The notes beneath the pieces were generated by a model. The model worked only from the letters and a program-made list of their open reading frames with translations, was not told the DNA's origin and ran no database searches. Both the position numbers and the translations under genes were made by a program. From a bacterium (lineage in GTDB: Bacteria; Planctomycetota; Planctomycetia; Planctomycetales; Planctomycetaceae), in NCBI GenBank assembly GCA_016125225.1, contig WGME01000004.1, forward strand, positions 248,001 to 312,000: a stretch of DNA of 64,000 nt, written 5' to 3'. Below are positions 47,154 to 55,431 of this stretch, one piece after another. Each line of letters begins with the position of its first letter. Within the stretch, counting starts at the first letter, position 1.

Positions 47154-48236
47154 ATGACTCAACGTATCTGGAACTTTTCTGCGGGTCCGGCGGTGATGCC
47201 GGAAGCCGTCCTCGAAGAAGCCCGCTCCAACCTGCTGTCGCTGGGAACCAGCGGCATCGGCATCATGGAACACTCACACCGGGGCAAGGCGTTCCTCAAG
47301 GTTTACGAGGAAACGGAAGCCCTGTGCCGCGAAGTCGGTGGCATTCCGGCCAACTATAAGGTGCTGTTCCTGCAAGGCGGAGCGTCGTTGCAGTTTGCGA
47401 TGGCGCCGATGAACCTGCTGGCCAAAGATCGCACGGCCGATTATCTCATCACGGGGGCCTGGGCGGAAAAGGCCCGCGACGAAGCTCAGCGGTTCGGCAG
47501 CGTGCATGCCGCCTGTTCCAGTGAAGATGCCAATTTCTCGTACATTCCCGGCGAATGCCTATTCAGCGCTCACCCGGCGTATGTGCATTTCACCTCGAAC
47601 AACACGATCTTCGGGACACAGTTCCGGAGTGAGCCGACACCGCCTCCCGGTGCCGATCTCATTTGCGATGCCAGCAGCGACATCTTTTCGCGACCGCTCG
47701 ATATCTCGAAGTACGGCATGATCTACGCCGGAGCGCAGAAGAACCTGGGCCCGTCGGGTGTCACGCTGGTCATCATGCGGGACGATCTGGTCGACCGTGG
47801 CCCGAAAGATCTCCCGGCGATGCTGCAATACCGCACGCATGCCAAGAACGATTCGATGTACAACACTCCGCCGACCTTTGCGATTTATGTCGTCGGCCTG
47901 GTCCTCAAGTGGATCAAGGAGCACGGTGGCCTGGCGGGCATGGAAGAACGCAATCAACGCAAGGCTGGCAAGCTCTACTCGTATCTCGAACAGAGCGGCA
48001 TGTTCAAGCCGACGGCCCGGCCCGACAGTCGCTCGCTGATGAATGTCACCTTCGTCACCGGCAATGAAGAACTCGATGCCAAGTTCTGCTCGGCCGCTAC
48101 GAAAGCCGGGTTCGATGGACTCAAAGGGCATCGTAGTGTCGGCGGCATGCGGGCCAGCATCTACAACGCCTTCCCCGAAGCGGGAATCGACGCCCTGATC
48201 GAATTCCTGAGGGAATTTGAACATCAGAACGGTTGA
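47154..48236 (+). CDS. serC: Phosphoserine aminotransferase
   Basis: 360 residues. Seen: [20 protein letters not shown] (substrate-side N-terminus), [32 protein letters not shown], and the PLP lysine in [17 protein letters not shown], then [19 protein letters not shown] near the C-terminus. The full length and every block match SerC, which makes O-phosphoserine in serine biosynthesis (and a step of pyridoxal phosphate synthesis in some bacteria). The ATG at 47154 has AAGGA seven bases upstream; 47148 is a near alternative. A palindromic repeat follows the gene. Confidence 0.96.
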   Translation: MTQRIWNFSAGPAVMPEAVLEEARSNLLSLGTSGIGIMEHSHRGKAFLKVYEETEALCREVGGIPANYKVLFLQGGASLQFAMAPMNLLAKDRTADYLITGAWAEKARDEAQRFGSVHAACSSEDANFSYIPGECLFSAHPAYVHFTSNNTIFGTQFRSEPTPPPGADLICDASSDIFSRPLDISKYGMIYAGAQKNLGPSGVTLVIMRDDLVDRGPKDLPAMLQYRTHAKNDSMYNTPPTFAIYVVGLVLKWIKEHGGLAGMEERNQRKAGKLYSYLEQSGMFKPTARPDSRSLMNVTFVTGNEELDAKFCSAATKAGFDGLKGHRSVGGMRASIYNAFPEAGIDALIEFLREFEHQNG

Positions 48237-48262
48237 TTCCTACCACGATCACGAGATGACAC

Positions 48263-48292
48263 GAAGCCCGGGGATGGCGATCCCTGGGCTTC
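48263..48292. repeat. Dispersed 30-bp palindrome, copy 2
   Basis: GAAGCCCGGGGAT, a 4-base centre and ATCCCTGGGCTTC form a perfect or near-perfect hairpin 26 bases after serC. It matches the reverse complement of the element at 39697-39726 at 28 of 30 positions, so the two copies lie in opposite orientations. No T-run follows. Confidence 0.75.
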
Positions 48293-48313
48293 TGATGTTC
48301 TAATGGGCAGACT

Positions 48314-49075
48314 ATGAGTGAAGATGTCGCCGAGATTGACGCAGCCCAGGCCGATATCGGCATCGTCTGTGCGCTGCCCATGGAACTGGCCGATTTCGTC
48401 CGGCGTTGTGAACGAGTGAAGACTTACAAAGGCCGCGATTTCACCTTTCGCGGCGGCCTGTATGACGGCATTCGCGTGGTGGTCGTCGAAGCAGGCACCG
48501 GACAGTCACGGGCAAGGCGGGCCACGCAGGCTTTGATCGATGCCCATCATCCGCGTTGGATTCTCTCCTGCGGATTTGGTGGCGGGCTCACAGAGACTTC
48601 GAGAATTGGTGACCTGATTGTCGGTAACCGGATTTTGCACACCAAGTTGCCGCCGATTCAGATCGACTTTCAGATGCCCAGCGATGAACAGCAACGGACC
48701 TTTGTCGGGGGCATTGTCACCGCGGAAGCGATTGTGCGAACTGTTGCTGAGAAGCGGGCCTTGGCAGAACAGCATCAGGCCCTCGCCGTTGATATGGAAA
48801 CTTATGCTGTGGCGGCCTTATGCCGGGAACAGCATCAGCGGTTCTTTGCGGTCCGTGCGCTCAGTGATGATGCCCAGCGTGATCTGCCGGCAGAAGTGTT
48901 GAGCCTGCTGGGAGCCACTGGGGCGGTGCGCGTTGGGGCAGTGATTGGTGCCCTGTGGAAGCGACCGGGGAGTTATCAGGACATGCTGCAACTGCGCGAG
49001 CAGGCCCAGATCGCTTCGCAACGCCTTGCCGATTTTCTGGATGGGATTGTCCGACAGTTGCATCAGGCCCCGTAA
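48314..49075 (+). CDS. MTAN/purine-nucleoside phosphorylase-like protein
   Basis: 253 residues. Seen: IGIVCALPMELADFVRRC at the N-terminus, then EAGTGQSRARRATQALID, ILSCGFGGGLTETSRIGDLIV, and the base-recognition block ALAVDMETYAVAALC. This is the 5'-methylthioadenosine/S-adenosylhomocysteine nucleosidase and phosphorylase fold (PNP_UDP_1). Substrate could be methylthioadenosine, S-adenosylhomocysteine or, as in some relatives, a hopanoid-pathway adenosyl compound. BtpA follows nine bases downstream, so the two are probably co-transcribed. Confidence 0.83.
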   Translation: MSEDVAEIDAAQADIGIVCALPMELADFVRRCERVKTYKGRDFTFRGGLYDGIRVVVVEAGTGQSRARRATQALIDAHHPRWILSCGFGGGLTETSRIGDLIVGNRILHTKLPPIQIDFQMPSDEQQRTFVGGIVTAEAIVRTVAEKRALAEQHQALAVDMETYAVAALCREQHQRFFAVRALSDDAQRDLPAEVLSLLGATGAVRVGAVIGALWKRPGSYQDMLQLREQAQIASQRLADFLDGIVRQLHQAP

Positions 49076-49084
49076 GGCGACGAG

Positions 49085-49900
49085 ATGACCGTGCTTTTGC
49101 CTGAGTGGTCAACGGTGACGCATCCCATCATCGGGATGTTGCATGCTCCGCCGTTGCCCGGTTCGCCACGTTATCAGGAATCAATGGAGGCTATTCTCCA
49201 GCATGTCTTGCGAGATGCGGAGACGCTGGCAGAGAACGGCGTCGATGGGCTGATGCTTGAAAACTTTGGCGATGTCCCCTTTACGGCAGGGGCAGTCTCC
49301 GCAGTGACAGTCGCCAGTCTCACGCGTCTCGCCGCTGAAGTCCGACAACGCTTTGCCTTGCCTTTGGGGATCAACGTTCTACGGAACGATGCACTGGCGG
49401 CTCTTGGCATAGCCGCAACGGTCGGTGCCCGTTACATCCGCGTGAATGTGCTCAGCGGCGTCCGTGTGACGGATCAAGGCCTGATCACCGGACCGGCCTA
49501 CGATTTGTTGCGACAGCGAGAGCAACTGGCCGCGAACGAGGTTCGCATTCTCGCCGATGTTGATGTGAAACATTCGGCACCGATTACACGCCGACCGTTA
49601 TCCGAAGAGACGGAAGAACTCGTGCTGCGAGCCGGGGCTGATGGCGTGATCGTGTCTGGCGCCGCGACAGGCAAACCAGTGAATCTGACCGACCTGCCGG
49701 AAGTCGTCGCTGCGGCTCAAGGTCGCCCGGTCTTTGTCGGCAGTGGTGTTTCCGTGGAAACCCTGCCACGCCTGTTGCCGTTCTGTCACGGCGTCATCGT
49801 CGGCAGCAGTCTGAAACCCGGCGGACAAATCGACGCACCGGTTTCTGCCGAACGTGTGTGTCAAATGGTCGCGGCCATTCGAAGCTGGCAACCGGAATAG
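49085..49900 (+). CDS. BtpA/SgcQ family protein
   Basis: 271 residues. Seen: PIIGMLHAPPLPGSPRYQ at the N-terminus, then NGVDGLMLENFGDVPF, PLGINVLRNDALAALGIA, YIRVNVLSG, ILADVDVKHSAPI, GADGVIVSGAATGKP and the phosphate-gripping GVIVGSSLKPGG. TIM-barrel protein. In cyanobacteria BtpA stabilises photosystem I; in non-photosynthetic bacteria the role is unknown, perhaps a sugar-phosphate reaction. Nine bases separate it from the nucleosidase-like gene upstream, suggesting a shared pathway around nucleoside-derived ribose (inference). Confidence 0.92.
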   Translation: MTVLLPEWSTVTHPIIGMLHAPPLPGSPRYQESMEAILQHVLRDAETLAENGVDGLMLENFGDVPFTAGAVSAVTVASLTRLAAEVRQRFALPLGINVLRNDALAALGIAATVGARYIRVNVLSGVRVTDQGLITGPAYDLLRQREQLAANEVRILADVDVKHSAPITRRPLSEETEELVLRAGADGVIVSGAATGKPVNLTDLPEVVAAAQGRPVFVGSGVSVETLPRLLPFCHGVIVGSSLKPGGQIDAPVSAERVCQMVAAIRSWQPE

Positions 49901-49920
49901 CACACGCGGTGGCTTGGTGA

Positions 49921-50505
49921 TCACCAGTAGCTCGCCCGGATAAATGCGCGCTGAGTTGATGGCGAGTACCAGATATCGAACCCCGTGCCCCGCTGCGAAT
50001 GCCAGCCCTTGTAGCAAATCACGTCCGGCGGATACTCCCAGTTCAACTTGCCGAAATCCAGCGACCAAAACTGGCCCGCAATCTGAGGGTCTGAAAGTGT
50101 GTCATCTCGCACAAAGGATGTCGCATTCTGGTTGTACCCCCGGAGTTTCTGGGTGACTTTGACCATCCAGGCCACAAGCTCGGCTTGCGATACCGAAAAC
50201 ATGACTTCGTGCCCCGAAGCATATTTGTGTAGTGTGATGTCTTTCGCCGAAGCGGGTAACAGTACATAGGGGTCTTGAACCTGAGTGGCGGTCTGGTAGG
50301 TGAAAATTCCATATCGGACTGCATCGACAGCAAAACCCGTGGCAATCAGGGCTGGGATGAAAGCAATGATTGCAAAGAATACCGACAACATTGCAGCCGA
50401 TTTCTGATACTTCGTTCGGTAACGTAGAAAGCCATACAGGCCCACAGCTAGCAAAAAGACGACCAGTGTGGTGATCTGAATCGGCAAGATCATGGGCTTC
50501 AACAT
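49921..50505 (-). CDS. Hypothetical membrane protein
   Basis: 194 residues from the ATG at 50505 (GAGAGAC upstream). Two N-terminal hydrophobic segments (ILPIQITTLVVFLLAVGLYG and MLSVFFAIIAFIPALIATGF) are followed by an extracytoplasmic domain of about 120 residues with aromatic-rich blocks (SLDFGKLNWEYPPDVICYKG, FDIWYSPSTQRAFIRASYW). No family recognised. It converges with btpA with a 20-base gap. Confidence 0.7.
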   Translation of the reverse strand: MLKPMILPIQITTLVVFLLAVGLYGFLRYRTKYQKSAAMLSVFFAIIAFIPALIATGFAVDAVRYGIFTYQTATQVQDPYVLLPASAKDITLHKYASGHEVMFSVSQAELVAWMVKVTQKLRGYNQNATSFVRDDTLSDPQIAGQFWSLDFGKLNWEYPPDVICYKGWHSQRGTGFDIWYSPSTQRAFIRASYW

Positions 50506-50950
50506 GGCGTCTCTCGACAAATCACTGAGGTGTGGACATTCCCTCAGATGCCAAGTCTATCAGCGAGGCGCCAATCACCCAGAACTCGTCCGCCAACTGG
50601 TGACGGCCGTGAGATCTTACCAGCCTGAGGCGTGAATCGGCGGAAATCGCCCGGTGTTGTAAGTTCTGCGCGGCCGGGCGGTATTTCCCGTAAACGAAGT
50701 CTGTGTCGCGGGTTGCCACCGCCATCTTTTCGTCTCAATTCCTGTTGATATCGAGAGGTTTCGATGGGGAATTCTGAGCGCGAACCTGAGAAGTGCGTCA
50801 TGTTTCTGATCCGACAGTCGACATCTGGTGTTTATCAGATACAACTCGCTGTAACCGCCGACGCCACGTTGGCAACAGACGAGATAACGCTGACGCCGCG
50901 CCGCCTCGCAGCCTGGCCGTCGCAAACCGCATTGGTATCAAAGGTTGATC
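50506..50950. other. Intergenic region upstream of the sigma-factor unit
   Basis: 445 bases without a gene I can support. CTGAGG at 50525-50530 and CCTCAG at 50542-50547 form a small inverted repeat in front of the leftward membrane-protein gene. A long rightward open frame that starts at 50764 and later merges with the sigma factor has no family pattern before 51250. It also overlaps a better small gene, so I treat it as non-coding. Confidence 0.45.
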
Positions 50951-51100
50951 ATGTCCGAAACGCAGCAATTGGAGATTCTGGCCCGCAAAGACTTCGTCGA
51001 AGCGCTGCGCCGTCAACAGGCCCTGGCTTTCTGGTTCAAGAGTTTCGCCGCGGGAGTTGCCGCAGTCATCACCTTCGTGGTGCTGAAGGTCGTGCTGTAA
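50951..51100 (+). CDS. Small single-pass membrane protein (49 aa)
   Basis: A complete frame from ATG at 50951 to TAA at 51100 encodes a charged helix (TQQLEILARKDFVEALRRQQ) followed by one hydrophobic segment (~30-48: FAAGVAAVITFVVLKVV) that ends at the stop. This layout, amphipathic helix then tail anchor, is not expected by chance and codon use matches neighbours. It lies 149 bases upstream of the sigma factor. Family unknown. It could be a membrane-associated partner of the sigma/kinase unit, which is inference. Confidence 0.6.
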   Translation: MSETQQLEILARKDFVEALRRQQALAFWFKSFAAGVAAVITFVVLKVVL

Positions 51101-51249
51101 GTCTTTCGCCACAAAACGAGGTTGCGGAGTCGTGCCTCCGGAATCGGGTGGCACGATCGCAAGTTGGACGAGTTGCGGGTTATGATGATGTCACGTTGCG
51201 GCAGGCTCACCAGACGGCAACGGATCGAATCTCCTGGCAGGAGAGGCTT

Positions 51250-51864
51250 GTGGCCACATCCGACTCACCAGTTACGCGTGCCAGTTTATTGGTACGCTTA
51301 CGCGACCGGACCGATCAGGTCGCGTGGTCGGAATTTGTGGATCTGTACAGCCCGGTGATCTATGGCTTTGCCCGCAAGCGCGGGTTGCAGGATGCCGACG
51401 CCGCCGACCTGATGCAGGATGTCTTGCGCTCGGTCAGCAATGCCATCGAACGTCTCGATTATGACCCGAAGCAGGGGAGCTTCCGCGGCTGGCTGTTCAC
51501 GATCACCCGGAATAAGGTGTTCAATCATCTCTCGGCCCGCAAAGGGAAAGCACGGGGCACGGGGGATACCGGGGCTCATGCTCAGTTAGCCTCTTACCCC
51601 GATCAAAGCCCCGACCTCGATGCCGCCTGGGAGCAGGATTATCAACGGCAGCTGGCTTCGCTGGCGTTGAATGAAATTCGCAGCGAGTTCCAACCCAAAA
51701 CGTGGGAGGCTTTCTGGCGAACCGCCGTGGATGGCGAAGGAGCCAGTGAGGTCGCGCGGCGCTTATCCATGTCGGCGGGAGCCGTCTATGTTGCCAAGAG
51801 CCGCGTTCTTGCTCGGCTCAAAGATGAGGTTCAGCGCCGGTTAGCGCTGGATGACGAGGAATAA
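51250..51864 (+). CDS. ECF-type RNA polymerase sigma factor
   Basis: 204 residues from a GTG at 51250 with AGGAG directly upstream (51239-51243). Region 2: WSEFVDLYSPVIYGFARKRG, DAADLMQDVLRSVSNAIERL and GSFRGWLFTITRNKVFNHLS. Region 4: TWEAFWRTAVDGEGASEVAR and RLSMSAGAVYVAKSRVLARL, the DNA-recognition helix-turn-helix. No region 3 or 1, so an ECF-group factor. The receptor kinase gene starts five bases after its stop and carries an N-terminal zinc finger of anti-sigma type, so the kinase probably holds and releases this sigma factor. ECF-kinase pairs of this kind are a known planctomycete arrangement. Confidence 0.93.
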   Translation: MATSDSPVTRASLLVRLRDRTDQVAWSEFVDLYSPVIYGFARKRGLQDADAADLMQDVLRSVSNAIERLDYDPKQGSFRGWLFTITRNKVFNHLSARKGKARGTGDTGAHAQLASYPDQSPDLDAAWEQDYQRQLASLALNEIRSEFQPKTWEAFWRTAVDGEGASEVARRLSMSAGAVYVAKSRVLARLKDEVQRRLALDDEE

Positions 51865-51869
51865 TCATC

Positions 51870-54122
51870 ATGCAACCTCCTGTGACACCGTGTCGCTGTC
51901 CTGAACCGACAGAATTGCAAAATCTGCTCGACGGTCGCCTGGTTGAGACGGCACAAATGTCGCTCGAACAGCACCTCGAAAATTGTCCGGCCTGCCAGCA
52001 GCAACTGGAACATCTCGCTGTCTCGGAATCGTGTGTGTGTGAGTTGGTCAAACACATCGATCAGGCCGGACCGTCATCGGATTCCGCCTACTGGCCGGCG
52101 CTCAAAGAGTTGCAGGGCAGCCTCGGCGAAACATTGGTGCCCGGAAAGAACTCCACGCCCCGCAGTGGGAACTCACGCGGCGAGTTATCGCTAGACTTCC
52201 TTGAAGGTGCCGAAGACCCAGCGTATTTGGGCCGTCTGGGACACTTTGAAGTGGCCCGCGTCGTGGGCAACGGGGGCATGGGGATTGTTCTCGAAGCCTA
52301 CGATTCGCATCTGCATCGCACCGTTGCGGTGAAGGTGCTCGCCCCGGATCTTGCTGATGATGAAGTCGCCCGGCAGCGGTTCTGTCGCGAAGCTCGCGCC
52401 GCCGCCGCTATCACCCACGAACATGTGGTGGCGGTGCATCAGGTGGAACGGACCTCGGAAGCCAAACTGCCTTACCTTGTGATGCAGTTCATCCAGGGAG
52501 AAACGCTGGAGAAGAAGCTGGCTCGCGAAGGCAAACTCCCTTTGCCGACGATACTGCGGATTGGCATGCAGACGGCGGCCGGTCTGGCGGCCGCTCACTC
52601 CGAAGGCTTGATCCACCGCGATGTGAAGCCGGGCAACATCCTGCTGGAGCAGACCACCGGCCGCGTGAAGCTGACCGACTTCGGCCTGGCTCGTTGCATA
52701 GAAGACATGAAGATCACGCGGACGGGGTTTGTCACCGGTACGCCGTTGTATATGGCACCCGAACAAGCGCTGGGTGAAGAGATCGACGAACGGGCCGACC
52801 TCTTCAGCCTGGGAGCGGTGCTGTACGAAATGTGTGTCGGCGAGCCTCCCTTCACTGGGAATACTCCGCTGGCCGTGCTCAAGCAGATTACCGATACCCC
52901 GGCTCGGTCGGTCCGCGCGGCCAACCCGGAAATCCCAGCCTGGCTCAGCGATCTGATCCAAAGACTGCTGGCCAAGAAGCCCGACCAGCGACCGATCTCG
53001 GCCTCAGTCGTGGCCGAGATGCTGGCCGATCGGCTTTCCGTGTTTGAACCCGTCTCGCCGCTACAGGTCCCTGCAGTGCATACTTCGGGGGCTTGTCAGA
53101 CGGCGCAGCGGCAGCAGAAACGGATGCGGATGCTGTTTCTGGTGCTGGGCACTTTGCTCGGCGGGGCACTCATGCTGGCGGCGATGCTGCCGTTCCTGGG
53201 ACGCATGCAGACTCAACCGGCCGTGGTTCCCTCGGGTCCGGCGGCTGTCGCCACTTTGGTCGGCAACTCCGGCCCAGTCTGGACGCTGGCGTTTTCACCC
53301 GACGGCCAATCGCTGATGATGGGCATCGACGATGGCACCGTGAAGTTCTGGAATGTTGATAGTGCCCAACTGCGATCAACGATCAAAGTGCATAACGGAC
53401 CCGTGTGGGCCAGTGCGCTCTCCGCCTCCGGCAAATACTTCGCAACCGGGCATGGGGACGGTAAGGTCCATATCTATGACACGGCGACGGAATCGCTGGT
53501 CCATAGTTTTGCGGCCGACGGTGCCGTGCGTAGTGTTGCCTTTGCCCCGAAGGGTTCCCTGCTGGCGGTCGGTACCCGCTCTGGCAAGGTGGCCATCTGG
53601 GATGCCGAGCGGGCCGAAAAGGTTCTCGAAATGCCCGGGCATGAAGGGGAAGTAGTTTCCGTGGCCTTTTCTCCCGATGGTTTGACGCTCGGCTCCGCCA
53701 GTGGCGACAAAACCGGTCGGTTGTGGAACATCGATACCGGTCGCGAACGGGCTCGACTCGAAGGACATAACGGCGGCGTCTATTCCATCGCCTTCTCGTC
53801 GGATGGTAAGCGTGTGGCAACCGGCGGCTGGGACCATACCGTGCGGTTATGGGAGACCTCTTCCGGATCGCCACAGGGGGTGTTGCAGGGCAATGAGTCG
53901 GACGTCTGGTCGGTGGCGTTCTCGCCGAAAGCCCCCATCATTGCGGCCGTGGGAGAAGATCGTGTGGTTCGTCTCTGGAACTACGAGACCCTGAAGCCGC
54001 TGCCGCAGCGCGTCGGCCATACCGGCACGTTGTATACAAGCACGTTCTCCTCTCGGGGGCAACTGGCCACCGCCGGTCGCGATGGTACCGCCCGTATCTG
54101 GAATGTCTCGCTGGAAGAATAG
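51870..54122 (+). CDS. Ser/Thr kinase with anti-sigma zinc finger and seven WD40 repeats
   Basis: 750 residues. Order: a zinc-finger H35-x3-C39-x2-C42 (HLENCPAC) like that of ZAS anti-sigma factors; kinase domain ~127-390 with glycine loop GNGGMG (133-138), VAVK lysine 155, HRDVKPGN (catalytic Asp251), DFG (270-272) and APE (296-298); one membrane helix (~421-443); then an extracytoplasmic seven-blade WD40 propeller (~460-750) whose blades end in VKFW, VHIY, VAIW, GRLW, VRLW, VRLW and ARIW. All catalytic residues are present, so it should be active. Topology: finger and kinase in the cytoplasm, propeller outside. It sits five bases after the ECF sigma gene. It probably senses an outside signal and controls the sigma factor by phosphorylation or binding. 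Confidence 0.95.
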   Translation: MQPPVTPCRCPEPTELQNLLDGRLVETAQMSLEQHLENCPACQQQLEHLAVSESCVCELVKHIDQAGPSSDSAYWPALKELQGSLGETLVPGKNSTPRSGNSRGELSLDFLEGAEDPAYLGRLGHFEVARVVGNGGMGIVLEAYDSHLHRTVAVKVLAPDLADDEVARQRFCREARAAAAITHEHVVAVHQVERTSEAKLPYLVMQFIQGETLEKKLAREGKLPLPTILRIGMQTAAGLAAAHSEGLIHRDVKPGNILLEQTTGRVKLTDFGLARCIEDMKITRTGFVTGTPLYMAPEQALGEEIDERADLFSLGAVLYEMCVGEPPFTGNTPLAVLKQITDTPARSVRAANPEIPAWLSDLIQRLLAKKPDQRPISASVVAEMLADRLSVFEPVSPLQVPAVHTSGACQTAQRQQKRMRMLFLVLGTLLGGALMLAAMLPFLGRMQTQPAVVPSGPAAVATLVGNSGPVWTLAFSPDGQSLMMGIDDGTVKFWNVDSAQLRSTIKVHNGPVWASALSASGKYFATGHGDGKVHIYDTATESLVHSFAADGAVRSVAFAPKGSLLAVGTRSGKVAIWDAERAEKVLEMPGHEGEVVSVAFSPDGLTLGSASGDKTGRLWNIDTGRERARLEGHNGGVYSIAFSSDGKRVATGGWDHTVRLWETSSGSPQGVLQGNESDVWSVAFSPKAPIIAAVGEDRVVRLWNYETLKPLPQRVGHTGTLYTSTFSSRGQLATAGRDGTARIWNVSLEE

Positions 54123-54214
54123 CCCGCCGACATTTGCTCATCGCCTCCCGACGTGTCAAGATGCTGTGGTTGCCTGTCTGCACCATTGAGTCTGACATCC
54201 GGGAGTTACGATTC

Positions 54215-55393
54215 ATGATCCGGTATCGCCGTATCGTCAGCGTGGTCCTTCTAGGGGTTCTCTGCCTGTCGACGTATCGCACCGAAGCCGCTGATATGGT
54301 GCTGCTCTGGCCCGAGGGAACTCCCGGCAAAGTCGGTGATGAAGACGTCGATCAGCCGTGGATGTGGGTCTATCCCGCCGACAAGGCCACTGCGACAGGG
54401 ACCGCAGTCGTGATCTGTCCCGGTGGCGGTTACGGGGGACTTGCCCTCGAACATGAAGGGTCGCAGGTCGCCCGTTGGTTCAATTCGTTCGGGGTCACGG
54501 CGTTTGTCTTGAAGTATCGGCTGGGTCCACGTTATCACCATCCGGCTCCCATGCAGGATGTCCAACGGGCCATGCAATATGTTCGCGCCAACGCCGGGAA
54601 CTATCGCGTGGTCTCACACCGCATTGGCGTGATGGGTTTCTCAGCGGGAGGGCATCTCGCCTCCACCTGCGCCACGCACTTCCTGGCGGGGGACCCGCAA
54701 TCCACCGACCCCTTGGCCCGGGTCAGTTCCCGTCCCGATTTTGCCATTCTCGCATATCCGGTCATCACCATGACGGAACCGTGGGGGCATGGTGGATCGA
54801 AACGCAATCTGCTCGGCGACAAACCAGATCCCGAACTCGCGAAATCGCTGTCCAACGATCTGATGGTTACCTCGGAAACACCGCCGACCTTCCTCTTTCA
54901 TACTGCGGAAGATACGAGCGTTCCCGTGGAGAATTCTCTCGCCTTTTATACGGCGATGCGGAAGCACAAAGTGCCTGGCGAAATGCACATTTACCAGTTC
55001 GGCCCCCACGGTGTCGGCTTTGCTTCGGGCGATCCGGCTTTGTCGACCTGGAAAGATCGTCTGCACGACTGGCTCAAGAACTCCGGCCTGCTCGCCGATG
55101 TGCAGCGGGCTGCCATCTCCGGAAAGATTGTCTTCAATGGCACACCCATCAGCCGGGGGCAGGTTGCCTTTCATCCGTTGAATCCGTCGGCTCCCGTCGC
55201 CGTGGCGATGATCCGGAATGGCGACTACAAACTCGATGCGACTCACGGCCCGGTTATCGGCAACAACCGTGTCACCGTGGTTCACATGGGCGACGTCGAC
55301 CCGGTGCCGGCACGATATATGGCGGCTGAGCAAACACCGCTGATGGTCAATGTTCTGGATGACAGCAACAGCATTGATGTGGAAATTCGGTGA
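54215..55393 (+). CDS. Secreted alpha/beta hydrolase (carbohydrate-esterase-like) with C-terminal beta domain
   Basis: 392 residues. Signal peptide (MIRYRRIVSVVLLGVLCLST). Hydrolase core: VVICPGGGYGGLALEHEG (oxyanion region), nucleophile Ser in GVMGFSAGGHLA (~144), and HGVGF with the probable catalytic His (~267). This is the acetylxylan-esterase-like group of alpha/beta hydrolases. The last ~100 residues (GKIVFNGTPISRGQVAFHPL...) look like a separate beta-sandwich of a type often seen at the ends of planctomycete secreted proteins. The ATG at 54215 has GGGAG ten bases upstream. It follows the kinase gene by 92 bases; whether it is a target of that system is unknown. Confidence 0.85.
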   Translation: MIRYRRIVSVVLLGVLCLSTYRTEAADMVLLWPEGTPGKVGDEDVDQPWMWVYPADKATATGTAVVICPGGGYGGLALEHEGSQVARWFNSFGVTAFVLKYRLGPRYHHPAPMQDVQRAMQYVRANAGNYRVVSHRIGVMGFSAGGHLASTCATHFLAGDPQSTDPLARVSSRPDFAILAYPVITMTEPWGHGGSKRNLLGDKPDPELAKSLSNDLMVTSETPPTFLFHTAEDTSVPVENSLAFYTAMRKHKVPGEMHIYQFGPHGVGFASGDPALSTWKDRLHDWLKNSGLLADVQRAAISGKIVFNGTPISRGQVAFHPLNPSAPVAVAMIRNGDYKLDATHGPVIGNNRVTVVHMGDVDPVPARYMAAEQTPLMVNVLDDSNSIDVEIR

Positions 55394-55431
55394 GTCCTGC
55401 CCTGTAGACCGCGAAGCCGAGAAGTGAACCA

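Noticed and set aside
50764-51249. N-terminal extension of the sigma factor or a separate gene beginning MGNSEREPEK
   Set aside because: No sigma homology, overlaps the better-supported small membrane protein at 50951, and the GTG at 51250 has a strong ribosome-binding site.
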